Origin: Spirosoma validum
Lineage (GTDB): Bacteria > Bacteroidota > Bacteroidia > Cytophagales > Spirosomataceae
Assembly: GCF_014699035.1 (NCBI RefSeq)
Contig: NZ_JACXAA010000002.1
Location: 248,001-312,000 of the forward strand
Direction of reading: 5' to 3'
Length of the DNA stretch: 64,000 bases
Both the position numbers and the translations under genes were made by a program. Under the pieces are notes generated by a model. The model did no database searches, was not told the DNA's origin, and saw only the letters and a program-made list of their open reading frames with translations. Positions 24,783 through 32,654 of the stretch are shown here, piece after piece. Position 1 is the stretch's first letter. Each line of letters starts with the position of its first letter.

Positions 24783-26210
24783 ATGATCACAACTGCGCCC
24801 GCTCCGACATTCTTATCCGACGATTTTCTGCTACAAACCGAAACCGCCCGTCGGCTTTATCATGATTACGCCCGGCCCATGCCGATTATTGATTATCACT
24901 GCCATCTGCCACCTGATCAGATTGCAGCCGATAAGACGTTCGAAAATATTACCCAACTCTGGCTCTACGGCGATCATTACAAATGGCGGGCGATGCGAAC
25001 GCACGGTATCGATGAGCGTTACTGTACGGGCGACGCATCCGACTGGGAAAAGTTCGAAAAATGGGCCGAAACCGTTCCATACACACTACGGAATCCGCTC
25101 TATCACTGGACGCATCTGGAGCTGAAAAATCCATTTGGCATTACGGACGTATTGAGCCCAGCTACAGCCCGGTCGATTTACGATAGCTGCAACGCGCAAC
25201 TGCCAAATCTATCGGCCCGTAGTTTACTTCAGCACTTCGACGTTCGCGTAGTTTGCACTACGGATGATCCGCTGGATTCACTGGAACATCATCGAGCTAT
25301 TGCGAAAAGTAATTTTAAGGTAAAAGTGCTGCCTGCCTTCCGGCCGGATAAGGCCATGGCGGCCGATGATCCGGTGTCGTTTCGGGCTTATGTGCAGAAA
25401 GTAGGCGAGGTGACAAACCGCGAAATCCGGACACTGACGCACTATCTGGACGCGCTCAAATCCCGGCACGATTACTTCGCCGAAATGGGATGCCGACTCT
25501 CGGATCATGGGCTGGAAATGATCTATGCGGACTCATACACCGAAAGTGAAATCGAGACCATTTTTACGAATCTGCTTCTGGGTTGGCAGAAAGGGGTGAG
25601 CGTACTAAGCCCTGCCGACATCCAGAAATTCAAATCGTTCATGCTGGTGCAGTTTGCCGAGTGGGATCACGAAAAAGGATGGACCCAGCAATTTCACCTC
25701 GGTGCACTACGTAACAACAACCGCCGTCGACTCCGCGAACTCGGTCCCGATACGGGTTGGGATAGCATCGGCGATTTCCCACAAGCAGCTTCGTTATCCC
25801 GCTTTTTGGGAGGGCTGGACGATCGTAATAAACTGGCGAAAACGATTCTCTACAACCTGAATCCAGCTGACAACGAAGTCATGGCGACGATGATCGGCAA
25901 CTTTAACGATGGCTCAGTACGGGGTAAAATCCAGTTTGGCTCAGGTTGGTGGTTTCTGGATCAGAAAGACGGGATGGAAAAACAAATCAATGCGCTTTCC
26001 AACATGGGGCTGTTGAGTGCCTTTGTCGGGATGCTGACCGACTCGCGCAGCTTTGTCTCATACCCACGTCACGAATACTTCCGGCGCATTCTGTGTAACA
26101 TTTTCGGTAACGAAATTGAGAATGGCGAACTCCCGAACGACGTTGACTGGGTTGGTCAGATCGTGCAGGATATCTGCTACCGAAATGCCGAGCGGTATTT
26201 TGGGTTTTAG
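24783..26210 (+). CDS. uxaC: glucuronate isomerase
   Basis: UxaC interconverts D-glucuronate and D-fructuronate, and D-galacturonate and D-tagaturonate, the first intracellular step of hexuronate breakdown. The 475-residue protein belongs to the amidohydrolase-like superfamily. It shows PIIDYHCHLPPDQIA with the HxH motif, VCTTDDPLDSLEHH, a central MLVQFAEWDHEKGWTQQFHLGALRNNN, and FVGMLTDSRSFVSYPRHEYFRRILC near the end. I choose ATG 24783; a TTG 15 bases upstream would lie in the terminator stem tail. It completes the isomerase-reductase-dehydratase-kinase chain encoded around it. Confidence 0.95.
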   Translation: MITTAPAPTFLSDDFLLQTETARRLYHDYARPMPIIDYHCHLPPDQIAADKTFENITQLWLYGDHYKWRAMRTHGIDERYCTGDASDWEKFEKWAETVPYTLRNPLYHWTHLELKNPFGITDVLSPATARSIYDSCNAQLPNLSARSLLQHFDVRVVCTTDDPLDSLEHHRAIAKSNFKVKVLPAFRPDKAMAADDPVSFRAYVQKVGEVTNREIRTLTHYLDALKSRHDYFAEMGCRLSDHGLEMIYADSYTESEIETIFTNLLLGWQKGVSVLSPADIQKFKSFMLVQFAEWDHEKGWTQQFHLGALRNNNRRRLRELGPDTGWDSIGDFPQAASLSRFLGGLDDRNKLAKTILYNLNPADNEVMATMIGNFNDGSVRGKIQFGSGWWFLDQKDGMEKQINALSNMGLLSAFVGMLTDSRSFVSYPRHEYFRRILCNIFGNEIENGELPNDVDWVGQIVQDICYRNAERYFGF

Positions 26211-26219
26211 TCCCGATCC

Positions 26220-27089
26220 ATGACACATACGTTTATCGAAACGAACGGTGTCCAATTGCATGTCGTTCAGGCGGGTCCGAGTGACGGGCCGTTGATGATT
26301 CTGTTGCATGGATTTCCAGAGTTTTGGTATGGATGGCGACACCAGATCGATACATTAGCTGAAGCAGGTTTTTGGGTTTGGGTTCCTGATCAGCGGGGCT
26401 ACAATCTCAGTGATAAGCCAACGGGCATTGCGGTTTATTCCATTGATACGTTAGTTGCTGATGTTATTGGGTTGATCGATGCGGCTGGCCGACAAAAAGC
26501 GGTGATCGTGGGGCATGACTGGGGCGCAGCCGTCGCCTGGTGGACTGCCGTTGTTTACCCGGAACGTATCGAACGGCTGGTCGTTCTGAACGTTCCGCAT
26601 CCGACTGTGATGCAGCGGTTTGCCCGGCGCGATCTGGGGCAAATGCTACGTAGCTGGTACATTGGTTTTTTTCAGATTCCCTGCTTGCCCGAAAGGATAT
26701 TTCGGTTAAGCAACTGGGCTTTACTCGCCCGAACGCTACGTAGCAGCAGCCAATCAGGTACGTTTACCGATGCTGATCTACAACATTATCGAACGGCCTG
26801 GTCAAAGCCGGGAGCGTTCATAGCGATGGTCAACTGGTATCGGGCGGCACTGCAAAAACTGCCAGTCCGTCAAGCATCAATCCGCGTCACTGTTCCAGCC
26901 TTATTGATCTGGGGCACTCGCGATCAGTTTCTAAAGCGTGAGATGGCTCCGCTTAGTATCGACCTTTGTGACAACGGCCGGGTCGTCTTTTTTGAGGATG
27001 CTACCCACTGGGTTCAACACGAAGAAGCAAAACGAGTGAATGAGCTGATAAAGGGGGAGGAAAGGGAGGAGGGGGACGAAAGGAAGTAA
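26220..27089 (+). CDS. alpha/beta hydrolase, epoxide hydrolase or haloacid dehalogenase-like
   Basis: The 289-residue protein has the epoxide hydrolase/dehalogenase plan: the oxyanion motif HGFPEFWYGWR near residue 30, the nucleophile Asp in VGHDWGAAVAWW near residue 100, a cap region, the acid Asp in LIWGTRDQFLKREM, and the catalytic His in DATHWVQHEEAKRV. Asp in place of Ser as nucleophile points to C-O or C-halogen cleavage rather than an esterase. It begins nine bases after uxaC. The last dozen residues (KGEEREEGDERK) are encoded by a GA-rich palindromic element and may not belong to the ancestral protein. Confidence 0.85.
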   Translation: MTHTFIETNGVQLHVVQAGPSDGPLMILLHGFPEFWYGWRHQIDTLAEAGFWVWVPDQRGYNLSDKPTGIAVYSIDTLVADVIGLIDAAGRQKAVIVGHDWGAAVAWWTAVVYPERIERLVVLNVPHPTVMQRFARRDLGQMLRSWYIGFFQIPCLPERIFRLSNWALLARTLRSSSQSGTFTDADLQHYRTAWSKPGAFIAMVNWYRAALQKLPVRQASIRVTVPALLIWGTRDQFLKREMAPLSIDLCDNGRVVFFEDATHWVQHEEAKRVNELIKGEEREEGDERK

Positions 27090-27141
27090 GGACAAAAATA
27101 TCCCTTTTCTCCCCTTCGTCCCCCTCCTCCTTTCTCTCCTT
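27046..27141. repeat. GA-rich palindromic element overlapping a gene end
   Basis: A purine-rich run (AGGGAGGAGGGGGACGAAAGG and flanks) is followed about 50 bases later by its pyrimidine complement (CCTTCGTCCCCCTCCTCC and flanks). It covers the end of the hydrolase gene and fills the gap to the convergent amidohydrolase gene. It could serve as a two-way terminator-like hairpin. A similar element lies at 34566-34664. Confidence 0.7.
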
Positions 27142-28419
27142 TTATTGTTTATATACCTTCCCGTCTTTCATCACAAACTGAACCGTTTGTAACGTTTTAA
27201 TATTCTGGATCGGATTCTCGCCAACAGCAATAATATCCGCAAATTTACCTGCTTCAATTGAGCCGATCTGCGTATCCATACCCAGCAGTTTAGCATTGGT
27301 CATCAGGGCTGCTTTGATCGCTTCGACCGGTGGCATACCCGCTTCAACCATGTATTCGAATTCTTTAGCATTGTAGCCATGGATAAATACGCCCGCATCA
27401 GTCCCAAATGCAATTTTTACGCCTGCTTTATAGGCTTTACCAAACGTTGCCTGAATTTTTGGGCCAATGGCTAACGCTTTGGGAACTACTAAAGGCGGGT
27501 AATACCCAAAATGTCGAGCCGAATCGGCAGCTGTCTTGCCCGCGATGATTGTCGGGACGTAATAGGTACCGTGTTTTTTGAATAATTCGATGGCCTCATC
27601 GTCCATCAACGTACCGTGCTCGATGGTCTGCACCCCCGCCCGAATTGCCCGTTTCATCCCTTCCGCGCCGTGTGCGTGAGCGGCTACGGGAAAACCGTAG
27701 TCTTTGCCCGCATCGACCACCGCTTTAACTTCTTCTTCGGTGAACTGAGGGCCGGAGCCGTCTTTCGCATTGCTTAGTACACCACCCGTGGCTGTAATTT
27801 TAATCAGGTCCGAGCCATCTTTGTAGCGCTGCCGAACGGCCTTCCGGGCATCTTCCGGCCCATTGATAACGCCATCTTCTGGACCGGGGTCACCCATTAA
27901 ATCCTTACGATAACCATTCGTCGGGTCGGCGTGTCCACCGGTTGTGGCAATCGATTTGCCTACAGTTAGTACGCGTGGCCCATCTACCAACCCGGCATTG
28001 ATAGCGTTACGTAGCGATACGTTTATACCCGATCCACCGAGGTCACGAACGGTTGTGAACCCTGCCAGTAAAGTTGTTTTGGCATAGCGGGCTGCCCGGT
28101 ACGCTACGTCGGCTGGATTGCTGGTAAAGCCATCAATAGCCCCACCCCGGCGCGTCTGGCTTTCTAGGTGGACATGCATATCGATCAGACCTGGCAAAAC
28201 CGTTTTCGATTTCATATCAATGACCTGATCCTTACCAGAAGGAGCAGAATAGCCTTTCTGGACAGCCGTAATTTTGTTTCCTTCAACGACTATTGTCATC
28301 CGAGGCTGAAGGGTAGTCCCAAGCCCATCAAATAAATTGCCGCAGTGAATAATGGTTTTTTGAGCAAAGAGAGGAGAGGCCAGCAGCGATAATCCTGCCA
28401 ATAGGTATAGTTTTCTCAT
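27142..28419 (-). CDS. secreted amidohydrolase (imidazolonepropionase/Xaa-Pro dipeptidase-like)
   Basis: This 425-residue metal-dependent hydrolase has a signal peptide ending in LFAQ. The superfamily motifs appear in order: GLIDMHVHLES (HxH), LIKITATGG with the candidate bridging Lys, VAAHAHGAEG, TIEHGTLMDD, and FGTDAGVFIHGYNAKEFE with the catalytic Asp. These fit the branch annotated as Xaa-Pro dipeptidases or amidohydrolases acting on cyclic amides; the substrate cannot be told. It is probably periplasmic. It lies downstream of a DUF4920 gene on the same strand, separated by a terminator, and converges with the hydrolase. Confidence 0.88.
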   Translation of the reverse strand: MRKLYLLAGLSLLASPLFAQKTIIHCGNLFDGLGTTLQPRMTIVVEGNKITAVQKGYSAPSGKDQVIDMKSKTVLPGLIDMHVHLESQTRRGGAIDGFTSNPADVAYRAARYAKTTLLAGFTTVRDLGGSGINVSLRNAINAGLVDGPRVLTVGKSIATTGGHADPTNGYRKDLMGDPGPEDGVINGPEDARKAVRQRYKDGSDLIKITATGGVLSNAKDGSGPQFTEEEVKAVVDAGKDYGFPVAAHAHGAEGMKRAIRAGVQTIEHGTLMDDEAIELFKKHGTYYVPTIIAGKTAADSARHFGYYPPLVVPKALAIGPKIQATFGKAYKAGVKIAFGTDAGVFIHGYNAKEFEYMVEAGMPPVEAIKAALMTNAKLLGMDTQIGSIEAGKFADIIAVGENPIQNIKTLQTVQFVMKDGKVYKQ

Positions 28420-28440
28420 AAATGGTTATTGGTTGGGTAC

Positions 28441-28471
28441 AAAAAAGGCCATAACAAGTAGTTACGGCCTT
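28441..28471 (-). terminator. terminator of the DUF4920 gene
   Basis: On the minus strand AAGGCCGTAAC pairs with GTTATGGCC, followed by six T. It separates the DUF4920 transcript from the amidohydrolase gene. Confidence 0.75.
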
Positions 28472-28514
28472 CAAAATACATTTTTCTGCTTGCTTTACCA
28501 GCACAAGCGATAAT

Positions 28515-28970
28515 TCATCGTTTCACAATAGCCCCATCAGCCACGAAGGTCAGCGCCTTCTCGGGTTCGGTAATTTTCTCAATTTCTTCCTTCGATTTTC
28601 CCGCGTCCTGAGCATAATGACGCAGATCAGCTACAGGTGTTGTGGACGTTTCAGCGGTTCCTTCAACCACAACTGTTTTACCAACAATGTCTTTCGGAAC
28701 GAAAAAGCCATAGTCTTTAAACGTAACACGCATGGTTTGGCCATCGCCGGTTTTGACCTTCATCCAGCAGCCTTTCACTTTGCAAACTGACTCCACCGTA
28801 CCTTCTACTTTGGCAGGCATAGCCGTCTTATCGCCCATTTTAGTAGCTAACTGCGTAGCTGGAATGGCGCCAGTTTCGGTAATTTTTTTACCGTGGTAGC
28901 TGATGTCCTGCTGAGCAAAAACACCGAACGAAACCGCTACCAGTAAAGTAGTAATCAGAAATGTTTTCAT
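28515..28970 (-). CDS. DUF4920 family secreted protein
   Basis: The 151-residue product has a signal peptide (ends GVFAQQ) followed by a single small beta-rich domain. The segment KVEGTVESVCKVKGCWMKVKTGDGQTMRVTFKDYGFFVP, with two Cys and the GCWM motif, is characteristic of DUF4920. The fold resembles OB-type domains, and the cysteines could bind a metal or form a disulfide in the periplasm; this is inference. Function unknown. It has its own terminator and stands alone between the amidohydrolase and the lasso-peptide locus. Confidence 0.85.
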   Translation of the reverse strand: MKTFLITTLLVAVSFGVFAQQDISYHGKKITETGAIPATQLATKMGDKTAMPAKVEGTVESVCKVKGCWMKVKTGDGQTMRVTFKDYGFFVPKDIVGKTVVVEGTAETSTTPVADLRHYAQDAGKSKEEIEKITEPEKALTFVADGAIVKR

Positions 28971-29167
28971 GAGATTTATACTAATTAGTATGTGTACTCC
29001 TAGTCAACAGATAGTTCTTTAATAACTATGTTTAGCGATCATCCTTACGCGATGCTACCCCAAAAATACCTATTTAGACGAATTCTTAAAACAAATCAGA
29101 AAATGAAATTTATACGCTAGAAACTTGATACTAAAAGACCGAGTAGTCGGCTGGTAGAAAGTCGATG

Positions 29168-31072
29168 TTATTTTTTCTGCTGTTCAGTGTAGTCTAGCCA
29201 TACAGCCAGATGAATGATACGTACCAGCGGAGGCATAACTACCTGCTTCTGGTGTACGTGGTGCTGATCGTTAAGTACAATTTTTACGTTTTCCTCGAAG
29301 GTTGTTCTATTAACTATCTGCCAGATCGGATGATCAGATGGTGTATGGGCCTCGAAATCTGCATATAGACTTATAAATAAATGAAGGTAGTGGTCTGTAA
29401 AGATTGCTTTTGTGGTACGATTAACGATCTTTTCAGGTAAGTAATCGGTGAGGGCTTTACGAAGTGTGCCACGCTTCCTACCGTCATCGAATTTGATACG
29501 TAACGGTATACTCAAACTAAGCTCTATTAAGTCAGCGTCGAAAAATGGCTGGGCGGAACGTAATGAATTTTGTCGATATATTTCGAAATATTCCTCCTGA
29601 CCGTAAGTTTGATTCCCTTTAAAAATAACGTTCAAATGTTGCTTTTGAGCATTGCTGATCGGAGCGTTAATAGTAGTTGAGATATCCAGTGTTTCTGGTG
29701 GATATAACGCTTTCATTCTAGTACACTCCGCTAGTGTTTCGGGTCGAATTAGTTTGTCAATTTTGGGAGGTGTAATCTGTTTCGTATGTCTTATTTTTTG
29801 ACTAAAAATTGTAAATAAATCCTCAAGCCTGCAATCAAATTCTTTGTATAGAATCCACAGTGTTTGTGGTATGTTAGACCAGCTTTGCTTTCTTTTTTCT
29901 TTGCCCAGTAGTAAACGTAGCGCATATAATCTAGCTGATTTCTTCTTGTCTTTTTTAGAATTTGATCCAGCAGATTTAACGACCGACAACGAATAGTCAA
30001 ACGATTGTTTAATTGCCATTTTCGCCTTAGCCCATTCTTCTTTATCGACTAGTTCTTGAATATATTGAGTGCCGTAATTCACTACCTGATCACCCCAATG
30101 TCCCGACAGAAATATATCACAGTTATTTTGTTTGGCTGCTTCAATTAAATCTAATTGAATCGTATAATTAAATACAAAGCACGGTTGGCCATTCAGTTCC
30201 GTCAACTTCCTGATAGCTTCATAATTTGAACAACCTGGTTCAACTGTCTGATGAATAGTATGCCACTGATTTACTACAGCTTCTATAAACTCGTTCTCGT
30301 GAGCTTTGGCTGTCTGTGTGGCAAAATTAAACGTATGAATAGGCTCATTTCTTAGCGACTGTGCTACGCTGCAAACAGCTGAAGAATCAAGACCACCGCT
30401 TAGCGTAGCGGCTATCTTCTTGAACGAATCTGTATTTTTTTGAACAGATTCTATAAAAAGCTGCTGAAAACGTTCGATATACTCAGTGTCCGTAAAGGAC
30501 TGATATTTTGTCAGATCAAATTTTCCGTATCGTTTAAAGTCATTAATCGTATCTTGTTTTATACAAAGTACATAAGCAGGAAGAAGGCGATAAACGTGCT
30601 GATAAAAGGTTTGATTGTTAGGCAGTGCATGAATATTACAAGCTATATATTCGATAATTTTTGAGTAATTAATGGCAGGAATAAAAAGCCTGGAAGCCAG
30701 TAGTGCATTCATGGAGAAGCTGAACGTAAAAACGTTTTCTTCTGGTAAGGCAAAATAATACAGAGGGTAATTACCCATGAAGTCACGCGCAGCTATGATT
30801 GTGTCATTGGCAGAGTCATATAAAATAAAAGAAGAATCTCTGAACGTAATGTGTTCAGTAAATTCTTCTTTATAATAGAGATAAGATTCAATTATTTTTT
30901 TGCCCGAGTGTAAACCGCATTCCCAAACGTAAATTTGGTTATACTTCAGAAAAAAAATGTCCCTTTTCTCACTATCTGGCTGATCCGATAAAAAGGAAGT
31001 TGGCTTCCAGTCAAAATCACAAAAAGTAAAGGACTTATGTTGACTGGTAAATAGCTGTACTTCGTGCTTCAT
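29168..31072 (-). CDS. lasso peptide macrolactam synthetase (asparagine synthetase-like cyclase, C protein)
   Basis: Lasso cyclases adenylate the side-chain carboxylate of an Asp or Glu in the core peptide so that the new N-terminus can attack it, closing the ring around the threaded tail. The 634-residue protein has an N-terminal glutaminase-like fold (about 1-180) lacking the Cys2 nucleophile needed for glutamine hydrolysis. It then has the ATP-pyrophosphatase motif LSGGLDSSAV at about 224-233 and an asparagine-synthetase-type C-terminal domain. A TTG at 31108 would add 12 residues. The precursor stop lies 28 bases upstream of ATG 31072. AT-rich composition suggests acquisition. Confidence 0.88.
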   Translation of the reverse strand: MKHEVQLFTSQHKSFTFCDFDWKPTSFLSDQPDSEKRDIFFLKYNQIYVWECGLHSGKKIIESYLYYKEEFTEHITFRDSSFILYDSANDTIIAARDFMGNYPLYYFALPEENVFTFSFSMNALLASRLFIPAINYSKIIEYIACNIHALPNNQTFYQHVYRLLPAYVLCIKQDTINDFKRYGKFDLTKYQSFTDTEYIERFQQLFIESVQKNTDSFKKIAATLSGGLDSSAVCSVAQSLRNEPIHTFNFATQTAKAHENEFIEAVVNQWHTIHQTVEPGCSNYEAIRKLTELNGQPCFVFNYTIQLDLIEAAKQNNCDIFLSGHWGDQVVNYGTQYIQELVDKEEWAKAKMAIKQSFDYSLSVVKSAGSNSKKDKKKSARLYALRLLLGKEKRKQSWSNIPQTLWILYKEFDCRLEDLFTIFSQKIRHTKQITPPKIDKLIRPETLAECTRMKALYPPETLDISTTINAPISNAQKQHLNVIFKGNQTYGQEEYFEIYRQNSLRSAQPFFDADLIELSLSIPLRIKFDDGRKRGTLRKALTDYLPEKIVNRTTKAIFTDHYLHLFISLYADFEAHTPSDHPIWQIVNRTTFEENVKIVLNDQHHVHQKQVVMPPLVRIIHLAVWLDYTEQQKK

Positions 31073-31100
31073 ATAAGAATACCCAGTTACTGGTTTATCC

Positions 31101-31265
31101 TTATTCAAGGTCTTGTACTAAAGAGCCTTCATCATAATTAAGGCTACCTTCTCCTAGGGTTATTTCCTTCACGTTACCGTGTTTAGTGAGTTGCGGAGTG
31201 ATATACGTTTTTTTAGACGTATCATCGTTGGCGTACTTGCTCTGATCCGTGTTGTATCCTTTCAT
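31101..31265 (-). CDS. lasso peptide precursor (A peptide)
   Basis: A 54-residue frame reads MKGYNTDQSKYANDD at the start and ends with LVQDLE and TAA. Its leader has the recognition motif YITPQLTKHG at 21-30, matching YxxPxLxxxG, and Thr36 is the penultimate leader residue in EITLG. Cleavage before Gly38 would release GEGSLNYDEGSLVQDLE, 17 residues. Gly1 could bond to Asp8 or Glu9, giving an eight- or nine-membered-residue ring with an eight- or nine-residue tail. It sits directly before the cyclase gene on the same strand, and a B2-type protease gene is divergent. No characterised relative is known to me. Confidence 0.88.
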   Translation of the reverse strand: MKGYNTDQSKYANDDTSKKTYITPQLTKHGNVKEITLGEGSLNYDEGSLVQDLE

Positions 31266-31584
31266 AATTTTACTAATTGCGAAAATTGAGGTCTAATTAA
31301 ATTCAGAAAATAGTAGTGGCCACATAGATTTTTTATATAAATTATTGAATTACTTTAAAAGTATTCATATCTATGTATGTTAATAGCTAAAGTAATGATT
31401 TTTATAATATGAACATTTTTATAATTGTATTATTGTAAAATAAAATATGTAACTATTGTTTGTAAAAATATATAATAAAAATTACTGCGACAGGTTTACA
31501 TTAAACGACTGCAAGTGCAATTAGCTGTCAGAACGCTATTAAGATAAAATGCGTTTGAGGTAGAAATGCAGGTTGAAAAAGCGA
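31266..31584. other. AT-rich divergent intergenic region of the lasso locus
   Basis: This 319-base gap is very AT-rich and separates the precursor-cyclase pair from the B2 gene. It contains no frame long enough for an RRE (B1) protein. It must hold both divergent promoters, but I find no convincing TAnnTTTG with a spaced TTG on either strand. The only nearby candidate is TTTG at about 31460 on the plus strand, without a matching -7 element. Confidence 0.6.
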
Positions 31585-32010
31585 ATGAAAAACTGGTTGA
31601 GACGAGCTGAAAAATTCTTTTCTTATTCTTTTACCGAACAACTATTGATTGTTAACGCTTTCTGGGTTGTTTTGTCAGTTCGATTAGCTTTGAAGCTTTT
31701 GTCTTTTCAGCGCTTTAGAGCGTTGTATGCATCTCTGTTAAAGCCTGCGTTGATCCAAGATGTACCTAATGAGCGTATTGAACGATACGTATGGGCAATA
31801 GAGCGCGTAAGTGGTTCACTATTAGCTGTTTGTTTGCCGCAGGCGCTAGCCCTGAAATTTTTCTTGAGGAGAGATAAAGGAACCGAAATCGTTATTGGAG
31901 TTGATAAAAAAAGCGGGTTCAGTGCGCATGCCTGGGTGGAAAAAAACGGTAAAATCTTAATAGGTGATACCCCCCAGATAAGTTTTCAGCCTATCTGGAG
32001 ATGGCAGTAA
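31585..32010 (+). CDS. lasso peptide leader peptidase B2 (transglutaminase-like)
   Basis: B2 proteases of lasso clusters cut the leader from the precursor using a transglutaminase-like Cys-His-Asp triad. The 141-residue product has a hydrophobic N-terminal region (about 16-50), then VCLPQALALKFFLRR with Cys83, SAHAWVEKNG with His115, and ILIGDTP with Asp128, spaced as in the family. The size is that of a stand-alone B2, without the fused RRE seen in proteobacterial B proteins. I choose ATG 31585; TTG 31573 is possible. A DinB-fold gene follows 53 bases downstream. Confidence 0.9.
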   Translation: MKNWLRRAEKFFSYSFTEQLLIVNAFWVVLSVRLALKLLSFQRFRALYASLLKPALIQDVPNERIERYVWAIERVSGSLLAVCLPQALALKFFLRRDKGTEIVIGVDKKSGFSAHAWVEKNGKILIGDTPQISFQPIWRWQ

Positions 32011-32063
32011 GCCGAACAGGAAACTGATACAATGATCCCACTACGTTACTAATATAAAACCCT

Positions 32064-32591
32064 ATGGAAAACGTACGCTTGACGGAGGAGCAACTGCGTT
32101 TATTGCCTGATTGTCAATCGTTTGTTGACGTAGTGAATAGACTTTCTGAAGATCAGTTTACGTATAAACAGGCAGACGGGAAATGGTCGGTGGCAGACGT
32201 GATGCAGCATCTCTATTTATCGGCGCGACCTATAGCCCGTCTGATGACTGGACCCCGCGAGGTGTTGCTGCAATGGGGGAAATCAGATGCCTCGTCAAGA
32301 ACGTACGATACCATATCGTCTACGTATCAGCAGATCTTACAAACGACCGTTAAAGCTCCAGCTGTGTTTACTCCCCGCCCAGAAGACATGGATGTTGATA
32401 AGAGCACAATTGTGGAGCGGTTTTTAAGTGTTTATCAAGACCTACTTGATGCCCTTGGTAACTGGACTGATCGTGAATTGGATGGATATATCATTCCACA
32501 TCCTGCCTTAGGCAAATTAACCGTGCGGGAGATGATTCATTTTACGAGCGCCCATACTCAGCATCATTTGCGATTATTGCCGAAAGCATAA
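32064..32591 (+). CDS. DinB-superfamily four-helix protein
   Basis: DinB/YfiT-like proteins are four-helix bundles that often bind a metal through three His and include thiol S-transferases such as bacillithiol transferases. The 175-residue protein has candidate ligands in VADVMQHLYLS (helix 2) and in HFTSAHTQHHLRLL near the end (helix 4), the usual arrangement. The activity is unknown. It lies 53 bases after the lasso B2 gene on the same strand, with a terminator just after its stop, so the two may share a transcript. It might, speculatively, modify or detoxify something related to the peptide. Confidence 0.85.
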   Translation: MENVRLTEEQLRLLPDCQSFVDVVNRLSEDQFTYKQADGKWSVADVMQHLYLSARPIARLMTGPREVLLQWGKSDASSRTYDTISSTYQQILQTTVKAPAVFTPRPEDMDVDKSTIVERFLSVYQDLLDALGNWTDRELDGYIIPHPALGKLTVREMIHFTSAHTQHHLRLLPKA

Positions 32592-32596
32592 AAAAA

Positions 32597-32620
32597 AGGT
32601 GGTTGTTCAAACCACCTTTT
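32597..32620. terminator. bidirectional terminator after the DinB gene
   Basis: AGGTGGTT (32597-32604) and AACCACCT (32610-32617) form a stem flanked by an A-run on the left and a T-run on the right, so it can work on both strands for convergent transcripts. Confidence 0.8.
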
Positions 32621-32654
32621 CCTGAAATTTCTTGTCTGGGATAGCGTCTATACG

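Noticed and set aside
29168..31072. An ordinary asparagine synthetase (AsnB)
   Set aside because: The N-terminal glutaminase domain lacks the Cys2 nucleophile, and the gene sits directly after a lasso-type precursor and across from a B2-type protease.
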